Shown here: positions 35,557 through 43,605 of the stretch, piece by piece
How the letters are laid out: every line of letters begins with the position of its first letter
Numbering within the stretch: the first letter of the stretch is position 1
Assembly: GCF_009931695.1 (NCBI RefSeq)
Contig: NZ_CP048000.1
Location: 4,854,501-4,918,500, forward strand
From: Anaerocolumna sedimenticola
Lineage (GTDB): Bacteria; Bacillota; Clostridia; Lachnospirales; Lachnospiraceae
Direction of reading: 5' to 3'
Length of the DNA: 64,000 nt
The notes under the pieces: generated by a model
Database searches by the model: none
Seen by the model: the letters and a program-made list of their open reading frames with translations, nothing else
What the model was told of the DNA's origin: nothing
Program-made: the position numbers and the translations under genes

Positions 35557-35700
35557 TTAATTGCGAAACTAATTAATTTTTGAGTATACCATACAATTAA
35601 TACTTGTTTCTGGCATTTGTTGCCTCCTGACAGATTTGAGCCCTGAAAGCGTATTATTTGCATGGTATACAAACGATAATCTTGTTTGGCAATTACCTAT
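35557..35700. repeat. Palindromic intergenic element, family I, copy D
   Basis: The ends are TTAATTGCGAAACTAATTAA (left) and TTGTTTGGCAATTACCTA (right). The body shares TACCATACAATTAATACTTG and the CAGATTTGAGCCCTGAAA block with copy B. It lies between the hydroxyacid dehydrogenase and SDR genes of one operon. Confidence 0.8.
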
Positions 35701-35705
35701 AATAT

Positions 35706-36647
35706 CTATTTACGAATTTCGGTTCCAGCCAGTTTTTCATAATACATAGCAATACCGCTGTGGTCATCCTGTCCGTGTCCGTCCGCATGTAAAGTCTGGA
35801 GCATTTCCATAACCAAAGAGGTTAGCGGAAGCGGTGCTCCTACTCCATGCCCGGTATCCAATGCATTACTTAAGTCTTTAATATGTAAATCAATCTTAAA
35901 TCCCGGTTTAAAGTTTCCTTCTGTAATCATTGGAACTTTAGCGTTCATAACGGTCGAACCTGCAAGCCCGCCTTTAATTGCATCAAAAACTTTTATGGGA
36001 TCAACTCCTGCTTTAGTACTAAGCATAAAAGCTTCGGATACAGCTGCAATATTTAAAGCAACAATAACCTGATTTGCCAGCTTGGTCGTATTGCCGGCAC
36101 CGATATCTCCGCAATGAACGGCACTGGCACCCATAACCATTAAAATATCATACACTTCATCAAATACGGTTTTATCTCCGCCTGCCATTATAGATAAAGT
36201 TCCGTCAATTGCTTTTGGTTCTCCTCCGGATACAGGGGCATCTATCATTTTAACTCCTTTTTCGGCACATGCCTTGCAGATTTCCTGTGATGCCAGGGGA
36301 GCAATCGAACTCATATCAACAAGAATGGTACCTTCCTTTGCTCCTTCTAAAACACCGTTTTCCCCTAAAACTACAGTTTTTACATGAGGGCTGTTTGGCA
36401 GCATGGTAATAATTATTTTACATTCTTCTGCAACTGCTTTCGAGGAAGCCGCAGGTATTGCACCTGCTTTTGTTACATCGTCCAGATTATCCTTCATTAC
36501 GTCATAAGCAACTATTTCATATCCGGCCTTTAAAAGATTCTTAGCCATGGGTTTACCCATAATTCCTAATCCTATAAATCCAATTTTCATTATTTTATCC
36601 ATATGGGACTGTTGAAAATCCTCTAATTTATTAACTGGGTCCAGCAT
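35706..36647 (-). CDS. NAD-binding beta-hydroxyacid dehydrogenase (GarR/HIBADH family)
   Basis: The core starts MKIGFIGLGIMGKPMAKNLL (GXGXXG), and the substrate-binding DAPVSGGEPKAIDGTLSIMA and GNTTKLANQ (catalytic Lys) follow. These are the marks of 2-hydroxy-3-oxopropionate (tartronate semialdehyde) reductase and 3-hydroxyisobutyrate dehydrogenase. I place the start at 36647 because AGAGGAAAG precedes that ATG, giving an unusual 19-residue N-terminal extension; the canonical start would be 36590, which has no clear ribosome site. In an operon with transketolase halves and an SDR it may reduce a three-carbon semialdehyde (inference). Confidence 0.88.
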   Translation of the reverse strand: MLDPVNKLEDFQQSHMDKIMKIGFIGLGIMGKPMAKNLLKAGYEIVAYDVMKDNLDDVTKAGAIPAASSKAVAEECKIIITMLPNSPHVKTVVLGENGVLEGAKEGTILVDMSSIAPLASQEICKACAEKGVKMIDAPVSGGEPKAIDGTLSIMAGGDKTVFDEVYDILMVMGASAVHCGDIGAGNTTKLANQVIVALNIAAVSEAFMLSTKAGVDPIKVFDAIKGGLAGSTVMNAKVPMITEGNFKPGFKIDLHIKDLSNALDTGHGVGAPLPLTSLVMEMLQTLHADGHGQDDHSGIAMYYEKLAGTEIRK

Positions 36648-36730
36648 ATAACTTTCCTCTCCCAAGTAAGTAAATTTTAAATTTTACACCGGTCTCATCG
36701 CCACATATTAAAATATAAATAAAATTTAAC

Positions 36731-36784
36731 AGGCTGTAAGATTTCAAATGTGGCATCCTTTCTCTGTTTTATTTTCTTTCAGCC
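36731..36784. repeat. Intercistronic repeat shared with 37846-37901, copy 1
   Basis: AGGCTG...GTGGCATCCTTTCT...TTTTCTTTCAGCC. The inner block GTGGCATCCTTTCT and the pyrimidine-rich tail match the second copy, and the ends can pair in both (GGCTG/CAGCC here, GGTTGAAAG/CTTTCAACC there). It lies between the two genes flanking the transketolase C-terminal half. Near 36806-36828, AGCGGA/TCCGCT forms another small hairpin. Confidence 0.6.
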
Positions 36785-36835
36785 TTATTTTCTTTTATGT
36801 AGTCAAAGCGGATATTCTTAGGTCCGCTAAACTAC

Positions 36836-37771
36836 TTATTTGTAAGGTTCTACCATTTTAAGAATCGATTCCACAATATGCTCTTTGGTCAGCTTGTAAT
36901 ATTCCAGAACATCATTATAATTATGGCCGCTGCCACCAAAAGTATCTTCAACACCTACAAATTCAATCGGTTTACATTCTTTGCAGAGTACTTCTGAAAC
37001 AGCACTGCCAAGACCACCAACTATACTGTGCTCCTCTACGGTAACAACAGCTTTGCAGTCTTTTGCCTGTTTAATAACAGCTTCTTTATTCATTGGTTTA
37101 ATGGTACTGACATTTACAACTTTTACAGAAACTTTATCCTTTAATTCTTCCGCAGCTTCCAGAGCTTTACCAACCATAATACCGGTTGCAAATACTACAA
37201 TGTCACTGCCTTCTTTTAAAACACTTGGAATACCGATTTCAAACGGTTTATCTTCCGGTGTGACGTTCTCATAGTCATTACGGTTTAATCTAAGATAACA
37301 GGGGCCATCCAGTTCCACCATAGCTTTTACTGCCTGTACTGTTTCATTTGCGTCGGCAGGACATATAACTGTCATGTTAGGAATAGCCCGCATAATAGCC
37401 ATATCTTCTATAGCCTGGTGCGTAGCACCGTCACCGAAATCGGACATGCCGGAAGAAGATCCGCAGATTTTAACATTTAATTTTCCAATAGCTATTGTCT
37501 GTCTTATCTGATCGTATGCCCGCCCTCCTGCGAAAACTGCAAAAGAATTGGTAAAAGGTATTTTACCGGTCTGTGCCAGACCTGCTGCAACGGAAGTCAT
37601 ATTGGCTTCCGCAATACCCATTTCAAAATGTCTCTCCGGATATGCAGCCTCAAATAATTTGCCCATGGTTGAGCCTCCAAGGTCCGCATCCAGAACAACA
37701 ATTCTCTTATCCTCTTTACCTAATTCAACTAATGTGTTACCATATGCCATTCTTTGATTTGTATATGTCAT
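36836..37771 (-). CDS. Transketolase, C-terminal subunit (split)
   Basis: About 311 residues, starting MTYTNQRMAYGNTLVELGKE. It holds the pyrimidine-binding half (RHFEMGIAEANMTSVAAGLA, with the catalytic Glu) and the C-terminal domain (LGSAVSEVLCKECKPIEFVG). It pairs with the N-terminal subunit encoded upstream to form one transketolase that moves two-carbon units with thiamine diphosphate. Split transketolases are common in Firmicutes and archaea and are often dedicated to a special sugar. The longer frame to 37819 adds 16 residues but lacks a ribosome site, so I use 37771. Confidence 0.9.
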   Translation of the reverse strand: MTYTNQRMAYGNTLVELGKEDKRIVVLDADLGGSTMGKLFEAAYPERHFEMGIAEANMTSVAAGLAQTGKIPFTNSFAVFAGGRAYDQIRQTIAIGKLNVKICGSSSGMSDFGDGATHQAIEDMAIMRAIPNMTVICPADANETVQAVKAMVELDGPCYLRLNRNDYENVTPEDKPFEIGIPSVLKEGSDIVVFATGIMVGKALEAAEELKDKVSVKVVNVSTIKPMNKEAVIKQAKDCKAVVTVEEHSIVGGLGSAVSEVLCKECKPIEFVGVEDTFGGSGHNYNDVLEYYKLTKEHIVESILKMVEPYK

Positions 37772-37845
37772 TTTTACACCCATTGCATAACCCATCTGCA
37801 GAAAATGGGTTACTGCCACTTATAAGAATGCGAAACATGTTTCGC

Positions 37846-37901
37846 AGGTTGAAAGAAGTCTTTCGTGGCATCCTTTCTTTTCTTTATATTTTCTTTCAAC
37901 C
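37846..37901. repeat. Intercistronic repeat shared with 36731-36784, copy 2
   Basis: GGTTGAAAGAA (37847-37857) pairs with TTCTTTCAACC (37891-37901), and the centre has GTGGCATCCTTTCT. The neighbouring bases hold two more hairpins: TAACCCAT/ATGGGTTA (37788-37812) and the perfect palindrome GCGAAACATGTTTCGC (37830-37845). All lie between the transketolase halves. Confidence 0.6.
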
Positions 37902-38007
37902 CTCCTGATTCGATACCGCATAGCGTTTTCCGATGGAATTCCAATGAATTTCATTCTGGAGTTCTTCTATATAATTTTGGCTTTTTAAAATTCTTTTTTA
38001 CACCTGC

Positions 38008-38832
38008 TTAGGATAATTCTTTCAATGCCTGTGCATAATTTTCTTCCGTCAGCATTCCATTATGAAATCCTACGACGTTTTCAGCAAAGCTGACACCTTT
38101 CCCTTTAACGGTATGTGCTATTATGACTGTCGGTTTCCCTTTAACCATATCCGCCTCATCGAATGCGCTAAGGATTTCTTCCATGTTATGCCCGTCTATT
38201 TCAATTACATTCCAACCAAAGCTTTCCCATTTGGGAATAAGCGGATAGCTGTTAAAACGGTCCGTTACTTTACCATTTGCCTGTAATCCGTTATTATCAA
38301 CGATCGCAACCAGATTATCCGCTTTAAATGCACTGGCAGCCATAGCAGCTTCCCAAATCTGACCCTCTGCGCTTTCACCGTCTCCGACCAGTACGTATAC
38401 CTTTCTATCAATGTGATCCAGTTTCATACCTAAAGCCATACCAAGTCCGATGGACAGACCCTGACCAAGTGATCCGGTTCCTGCTTCAATACCGGGAGTT
38501 TTTAAGACATCCGGATGACCTTGTAAATAAAATCCGATTTCCTTGGTCTTCTTTAAATCTTCAACCGGAAAATAACCGGATTCTGCTAATGCTGCATATT
38601 GTAAAATCGCAACATGCCCTTTGCTTAATAAAAAGCGGTCTCTGTCTGGCATCTTTGGATTTTTCGGATCATGTTTCATTTTGTGGAAATACAATGCCGA
38701 TACAATATCCGCTGAGGAATTGGAGCCTCCTATGTGGCCAGCAACCCCCACACCAATGCTGATTACAACATCCTTTCTTAATTTTTTCGCCTTTTGATTT
38801 AATTCATCAATCAACTCTTTACTATACTTCAT
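38008..38832 (-). CDS. Transketolase, N-terminal subunit (split)
   Basis: The 274-residue thiamine-diphosphate-binding half has HIGGSNSSADIVSALYF, DRFLLSKGHVAILQYA, the LGQGLSIGLGMALG region and the TPP motif GDGESAEGQIWEAAMAASAF...NN (GDG-X-NN type). The ATG follows AAAGGAGGATAAAA. It is the first structural gene of the operon, directly downstream of the GntR regulator, and a GntR-type operator candidate lies in the 136-bp gap. It works only with the C-terminal subunit. Confidence 0.92.
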   Translation of the reverse strand: MKYSKELIDELNQKAKKLRKDVVISIGVGVAGHIGGSNSSADIVSALYFHKMKHDPKNPKMPDRDRFLLSKGHVAILQYAALAESGYFPVEDLKKTKEIGFYLQGHPDVLKTPGIEAGTGSLGQGLSIGLGMALGMKLDHIDRKVYVLVGDGESAEGQIWEAAMAASAFKADNLVAIVDNNGLQANGKVTDRFNSYPLIPKWESFGWNVIEIDGHNMEEILSAFDEADMVKGKPTVIIAHTVKGKGVSFAENVVGFHNGMLTEENYAQALKELS

Positions 38833-38895
38833 TTTTATCCTCCTTTAGGTTTATAAAATTAATTATTTAATTTTTTGTATGTTGTTTGTTGTTAC

Positions 38896-38906
38896 TTGTC
38901 TAACAG
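38896..38906. promoter_or_regulatory. Candidate GntR (FadR subfamily) operator before the transketolase operon
   Basis: TTGTCTAACAG, inside the wider imperfect palindrome TACTTGTCTAACAGGTA (38893-38909), fits the GT-N3-AC rule of FadR-subfamily sites. A matching TTGTNNNACAG lies before the gntR gene (39708-39718). Confidence 0.45.
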
Positions 38907-38968
38907 GTATGAATAAAAAATAAATTTGTTACTATTTATATATTCATTTACCTACAATAAATAACCAT

Positions 38969-39649
38969 CTATTTGTAATACTCACGATTATTCATTAGAT
39001 GCTTCTTCATATATTCCCTGGCTTTTAATTCATCATGTGCCTCTATGCTGTCAATTAATAACTGGTGGTATTGTTCCGCATATTCCGTACCCATTTTGGT
39101 AATACCATCATACATGGCTGCTTCCAGAATGTCGTCTAAAAGGGCATAAGTTTTAATAATCAACTCATTGCCGGTCATTTCACCAATCTTGCAATGAAAC
39201 GCCAGATCATCCATAGCGAATTTCTTAATATTATTTTTATTGGATAACATTCTAGTATAAATATTTTTTAATTCCGTAAGCTGTTCCCCGGTAGACCGGA
39301 TAGCCGCTAATCCTGCTGATTCCGTTTCAATCATCTCTCTGAATTCAATTACATCAAGGAAAGAATCTTTATTTAAATACATTGCCGGCATTAAGGCATT
39401 TAAGGAATCACCTGCTTCTAAAACTCTGACGTAGGAGCCGTCCCCCAATTTGGTTTCAATTAATCCAAGAGCGATTAATTTCTGTAATGACTGTCTGACC
39501 GTCATCCGGCTCACTCCAAAACTTGATGCAAGTTCATTTTCTGACGGAATCTTATCGCCGGGTTTCCATTCACCCTCTATAATGGCTTTCTTTAGTTGAT
39601 TAAATACCTGTTCGCTTACGTTTACCTTATTAATTGGTTTTATAACCAT
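38969..39649 (-). CDS. GntR family regulator, FadR subfamily
   Basis: About 226 residues. The winged helix is KAIIEGEWKPGDKIPSENEL, then FGVSRMTVRQSLQKLIALGL. The C-terminal FCD-type helical bundle has EFREMIETESAGLAAIRSTG and later His residues that usually bind a metal and an organic-acid ligand. The ATG at 39649 follows GGAGGAATTC; the longer frame has no ribosome site. Its place just before the transketolase operon, and the pair of similar operators, suggest that it represses this operon and itself until a sugar acid is present. Confidence 0.9.
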   Translation of the reverse strand: MVIKPINKVNVSEQVFNQLKKAIIEGEWKPGDKIPSENELASSFGVSRMTVRQSLQKLIALGLIETKLGDGSYVRVLEAGDSLNALMPAMYLNKDSFLDVIEFREMIETESAGLAAIRSTGEQLTELKNIYTRMLSNKNNIKKFAMDDLAFHCKIGEMTGNELIIKTYALLDDILEAAMYDGITKMGTEYAEQYHQLLIDSIEAHDELKAREYMKKHLMNNREYYK

Positions 39650-39701
39650 GAATTCCTCCGTAAAATTTTGATGCAACAGCTTACAATCTTTCCTGTCTAG
39701 A

Positions 39702-39718
39702 TGTAAGCTGTCTTACAA
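39702..39718. promoter_or_regulatory. Candidate GntR operator at the gntR promoter
   Basis: TGTAAGCTGTCTTACA is a 16-bp palindrome (6-bp arms). Read on the minus strand it includes TTGTAAGACAG, the same TTGTNNNACAG as at 38896. It is 53 bases upstream of the regulator start, which fits autoregulation. Confidence 0.5.
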
Positions 39719-39823
39719 ATTTTCTTTTATTCTATTATTGCACTGATATTCCATTCTGTCAATTGGTTTCCTGTCATAAATCCAACTATTTCATGAAAGG
39801 AATCCTGTCAGATTCTATTTTGT

Positions 39824-41406
39824 CTAAATTTCTTTATATTCGAAATAATCAAAATCAGCAAAATTACCCTGTCCGGATAAATCCTGGCAGCAAATGCCAA
39901 TAAAGGCACCGGTAAACATAATATGACCCGTAGGTGCATAAAAATCATCGGAAAGTACGGTAGCATCCAGAGTTTCTCCGATTTGAAGAAACGTTTTATT
40001 ATCCATGGAATAAGAAAAATAAGCCTTTTCTTTCTCCGTCGTCAGTCTTAAATAAACTTCTCCCTCTGCCGGTATTTGAATTCCTACGCCAATGGGTTGT
40101 GTTCCTTTGCCGAGAACATTGGATATTATGCTTAATACCTTCCCCTCAATCTCATCTTCCGTAATATACAGATAATAATAACTTAAGGAATCGTAATAAT
40201 AAACCAAACCGGCCATTTGCTGGAAGTTCTTTGGATTAAAATCTACCTTTGTTGTTACTTCACAATAAAAAGCCTGCTGCCTGTGAGCTAAAAGTGACTG
40301 GTGAAAACAGGAAGTAAAGGATTCTTTCCCATATAAACGCAAATATCCGGGACGTTCTTTCAAAGATGCTCTTTCCTCCAATGGTACCCGTAAAGTCTGT
40401 AAATGAATGCTCCAGGTATCTTTCTCAAAGTCTTCCATCAGATATTTCTTAGGCACGGTTGAATCTGCCGTAACTCCGGCGATTTCTACTGTTTCACTGG
40501 GTGAATTACCGCCGTTAGCTAACCTTAACCACCCGTCTTTCCATACAACCTCTTCCAGTGCCGTTTCACGTCCCAAAATGCACATGCGGTCTTTTCCCAC
40601 CGGTCTTCCGCAAAGATGCACCATATACCATTTTCCGTTATGCCCTTCCGTTAAACTCCCATGACCGGCTTTCTGAATGGGCTGATTTGGGTGATGTAAC
40701 GCGGTAATAACCGGATTACAGGGATCCACCTCATAAGGTCCTAAAAGATTCTTACTTCTTGCCATTGTAACAGCATGTGCATATTCCGTACCGCCTTCTG
40801 CTGTCATCAAATAATAAAAATCATCATGTTTATAAATATGCGGGCCTTCCGTTAACCCCAGGGGAGTTCCTTTAAAGATAATTTTCGGTTCTCCGACTAA
40901 ACACTGCTTCTCTTCCGAATATTCCTGCAAGACAATTCCTCCGAATTTTGAGTTCCAGCGTCTGTGGTCCATTATCATATTAACAAGATATTTTTTACCG
41001 CTGTCATCATGAAAAAGGGATGGATCAAATCCGCTTGAATTCAAATAAATAGGTTCAGACCAAGGTCCTTTGATATCTTTTGCCGTAACCAGATAATTAT
41101 GAGTATCTTTAAACATCCCAAGAAAAGATTTCACATCCGTATAAATAAGGTAAAAAGTCCCCTTATCATAGGTAAGACAAGGTGCCCAGATCCCGCAGGA
41201 ACTCTGGTTGCCTAACATATTTAGCTGAGAAAGCCTATTTAGGGATGACCGATCAGTTCCCAATGGATTAGATCAGTGGAATGATGTATCTGCACTCCGG
41301 GGAACCATTCAAATGTCGATGTTGCTATGTAATAATCACTGTCTACCCTGAGAATGGAAGGATCAGGGTTAAATCCTGTTAAAATTGGATTCGTTGCATA
41401 CGCCAT
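39824..41406 (-). pseudogene. GH43 family beta-xylosidase/arabinofuranosidase, frameshifted
   Basis: From the ATG at 41406 the frame reads MAYATNPILTGFNPDPSILR, and on to LIHWELIGHP, where it stops near 41252. The next frame resumes at LNRLSQLNMLGNQSSCGIWA and runs to 39824. One more C in the CCC run at the junction gives a single protein of about 527 residues. Catalytic acids are in place: Asp in FNPDPS, Asp in GFDPSLFHDD and Glu in LTEGPHIYK. The C-terminal 200 residues form the beta-sandwich typical of GH43 xylosidases. There is no signal peptide, so it acts on imported xylo- or arabino-oligosaccharides. It belongs with the ABC importer just upstream. Confidence 0.88.
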
Positions 41407-41440
41407 AAATTCCTCTCAATCCGCCGCCTGGGGCGGCATC
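41407..41440 (-). promoter_or_regulatory. Hairpin plus Shine-Dalgarno leader module before GH43
   Basis: GCCGCC-CCA-GGCGGC, then GGATTGAGAGGAATTT and the ATG. Compared with the leader at 4830, the stem differs at one position on each arm (T to C on one side, A to G on the other), which keeps pairing. Confidence 0.55.
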
Positions 41441-41463
41441 ACTAATAGTATTTGAAGATCATT

Positions 41464-42312
41464 TTAACCTTTTAAGCCGGTTGTTGCAATTCCATCCACA
41501 AAATATCTCTGACAGCAGAAAAATAAAACTACCACCGGTAAAACCGCAACACAAGCCATTGCCATAACTTTATTCCATTGTACCACAGTTTCTGCATCCA
41601 GGGAAAGACGTAATGCTAAGGAAACCGTATATTTTGTAACCGTATTAATATAGATTAAAGAATTAAAGTAATCATTATAGGTCCAGAGGAATTGAAATAA
41701 TCCGGCTGAAAACAGTGAGGGTTTTAATAAGGGAAGCAAAATACCGGTAAAGGTTTTAAAAGTCCCGCAGCCATCTATGTAAGCCGATTCGTCCAGGTCT
41801 TTCGGCAGACCTCTTAAAAACTGGATTAACATATAAGTAAAAAACGGATAACAGGCAAATATGGCGGTGAGGTAAAATGGCCAATAGGAATCTAATACTC
41901 CGAGGGATCTGTAAATCGTATATCTCGGTATTATAATAACCGCATTGGGTAACATTAAAGTTGCAATCAGTACCGCAAAAAGCAGTTTCTTTCCGGGAAA
42001 TTCAAAACGGGCGAACCCATAGGCTACCAGGGCACTGGAAGCAACGGTGAATAATGTAGTCGGAAGAACTAATATAAAGGTATTTAAGAAAAATCTGCCG
42101 TAAGTTACACCTCCCGCACTCTTCCATCCATCCGGATAGGCTTTCCAGTTGAAACTGGACGGCAATAATTTAAGAGATCCGAATATTTCTTCGTTACTTT
42201 TAAAACTTGCGAAAAACATCCAAATAAGAGGATATATCATAGCAATCCCGATTAGTATTATCACACCGTAGATAACACGTTCGGTGATTTTTTTTCTTGA
42301 TTTTCTACTCAT
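41464..42312 (-). CDS. Carbohydrate ABC transporter permease, MalG type
   Basis: The 282-residue protein has six membrane helices. The EAA loop is LPKDLDESAYIDGCGTFKTF. It forms the pore with the MalF-type permease upstream; the solute-binding protein gene heads the set at 44982. No ATPase gene is in this operon. It lies 58 bases from the GH43 gene in the same direction, so the imported sugar is probably a xylo- or arabino-oligosaccharide (inference). Confidence 0.9.
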   Translation of the reverse strand: MSRKSRKKITERVIYGVIILIGIAMIYPLIWMFFASFKSNEEIFGSLKLLPSSFNWKAYPDGWKSAGGVTYGRFFLNTFILVLPTTLFTVASSALVAYGFARFEFPGKKLLFAVLIATLMLPNAVIIIPRYTIYRSLGVLDSYWPFYLTAIFACYPFFTYMLIQFLRGLPKDLDESAYIDGCGTFKTFTGILLPLLKPSLFSAGLFQFLWTYNDYFNSLIYINTVTKYTVSLALRLSLDAETVVQWNKVMAMACVAVLPVVVLFFCCQRYFVDGIATTGLKG

Positions 42313-42369
42313 GAATTAAAACCTTCTTTCCATTAAAATGAAATCTCATACAATCTGAACTTTAAAATT

Positions 42370-43257
42370 TTATTCATCTCCATAAAACACCCAGAACTTT
42401 GAGGTTGCAAATAAAATCACTGTGACAAATAAAATCAGTAAAAATATTACCCAGGATGTCGCAGAAGCATAACCCATCTTATAATAAGCAAAACCATCAT
42501 TATAAAGTTTTAGGCCCAGCATATAGGTTGATTTAACAGGTCCACCCTGGGTGATAACAAATGCCGAGGTAAAATTCTGCAGTGCATTAATTGATTGCAT
42601 GATAACGGAAAAGAATATAATAGGAGTAATCTGAGGAAAGGTAACTTTAAAAAATGTCTTAACTTTGTTTGCGCCGTCGATTTGGGCTGCTTCATATAAA
42701 GATGCCGGAACCTGTTTTAATACGGCAAGAAACATAACCATGGAAGAACCAAACTGCCAGACTTCCAATAAACTTAATGTATTCAGTGCAAATCTGGGAT
42801 CTCCAAGCCAGGAAACGGATTTTATGCCGAAAGTGCTTAAAATTGTATTTATAAAGCCATTATCCATAAATAATAATTTCCATAGTATCGCAACAGCAAT
42901 ACTGCCTCCGAACAGTGACGGCAGATAGAAAATTGTTCTCATGATGCCGATACCTTTTCTGGCTTTATTTAACATTACCGCTATAACTAAGGACATTATA
43001 ATCTTACCCGGTACCGTAAATATAGTATATTTAATTGTTACACCAAGGGATTTGTAAAATTCTTTATCCTTTGTAAATAAACTGATATAATTATTTAAAC
43101 CGATAAAATTCATTTTACCGAAAGCATTGTAATTGGTAAAAGAATAATACAGGGAAGATAAAAATGGATATAACTGCAGGAAACTAAAGCCGATCAGCCA
43201 GGGCAATAAATAAAAATATGCCTGATAACCTCTCTTAGCAATAACTGATTTTTTCAT
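42370..43257 (-). CDS. Carbohydrate ABC transporter permease, MalF type
   Basis: The 295-residue protein has six membrane helices, starting GYQAYFYLLPWLIGFSFLQL, with the EAA loop VPASLYEAAQIDGANKVKTF. The start ATG is weakly served by a CACCTC-complement (GAGGTGAAACGGA). A long hairpin and a hairpin cluster separate it from the binding-protein gene upstream, which probably lets the binding protein be made in excess over the permeases. Confidence 0.9.
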   Translation of the reverse strand: MKKSVIAKRGYQAYFYLLPWLIGFSFLQLYPFLSSLYYSFTNYNAFGKMNFIGLNNYISLFTKDKEFYKSLGVTIKYTIFTVPGKIIMSLVIAVMLNKARKGIGIMRTIFYLPSLFGGSIAVAILWKLLFMDNGFINTILSTFGIKSVSWLGDPRFALNTLSLLEVWQFGSSMVMFLAVLKQVPASLYEAAQIDGANKVKTFFKVTFPQITPIIFFSVIMQSINALQNFTSAFVITQGGPVKSTYMLGLKLYNDGFAYYKMGYASATSWVIFLLILFVTVILFATSKFWVFYGDE

Positions 43258-43330
43258 TCCGTTTCACCTCTTGTCTTTAATAAAGAGTTTACATAAGCAA
43301 ACTCTGCACTGGTGGTATCTCCTAAAAGAT

Positions 43331-43432
43331 AAAATGGGTTGTTGCAAATTCCAAATCATACTACCTGCAAAACGCATTCAATACGCAAGTTCATGAATTA
43401 ATTCTTTGCAATAACCCATTTTCCCCCAATTA
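43331..43432 (-). other. Family II long hairpin between the binding protein and permease genes
   Basis: AAATGGGTTGTTGCAAATT (left) and AATTCTTTGCAATAACCCATTT (right) are inverted ends. It may be an attenuating terminator, since on the minus strand TTTTATC follows the stem. Confidence 0.55.
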
Positions 43433-43447
43433 TGAATTTAATCTTAT

Positions 43448-43586
43448 AAGTAAGTCCTTCGCTTCTTAGCGAAGCGTAAGCGGTGGGTTTAAGACTTACT
43501 AGTTTCAGTCGGAGGGTAGGCTCCGACTGAAATGCCTGCGCAGCAGGCATAAGGTTATGAGCTAGTAGCGGATTTCGAATATCCGC
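43448..43586 (-). other. Hairpin cluster downstream of the solute-binding protein gene
   Basis: AAGTAAGTC/GACTTACT enclosing CTTCGCT/AGCGAAG; TTTCAGTCGGAG/CTCCGACTGAAA (perfect 12 bp, 43503-43532); ATGCCTGC/GCAGGCAT; AGCGGAT/ATCCGCT (43567-43586). Four stems lie in 140 bp with no ORF. The style matches the atpG-atpD spacer. Confidence 0.6.
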
Positions 43587-43605
43587 TTTAACTTGATAGC
43601 CGTTT

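Noticed and set aside
42510..42695. A 61-residue minus-strand ORF inside the MalF-type permease
   Set aside because: It is another frame of a well-supported permease and has no independent support.
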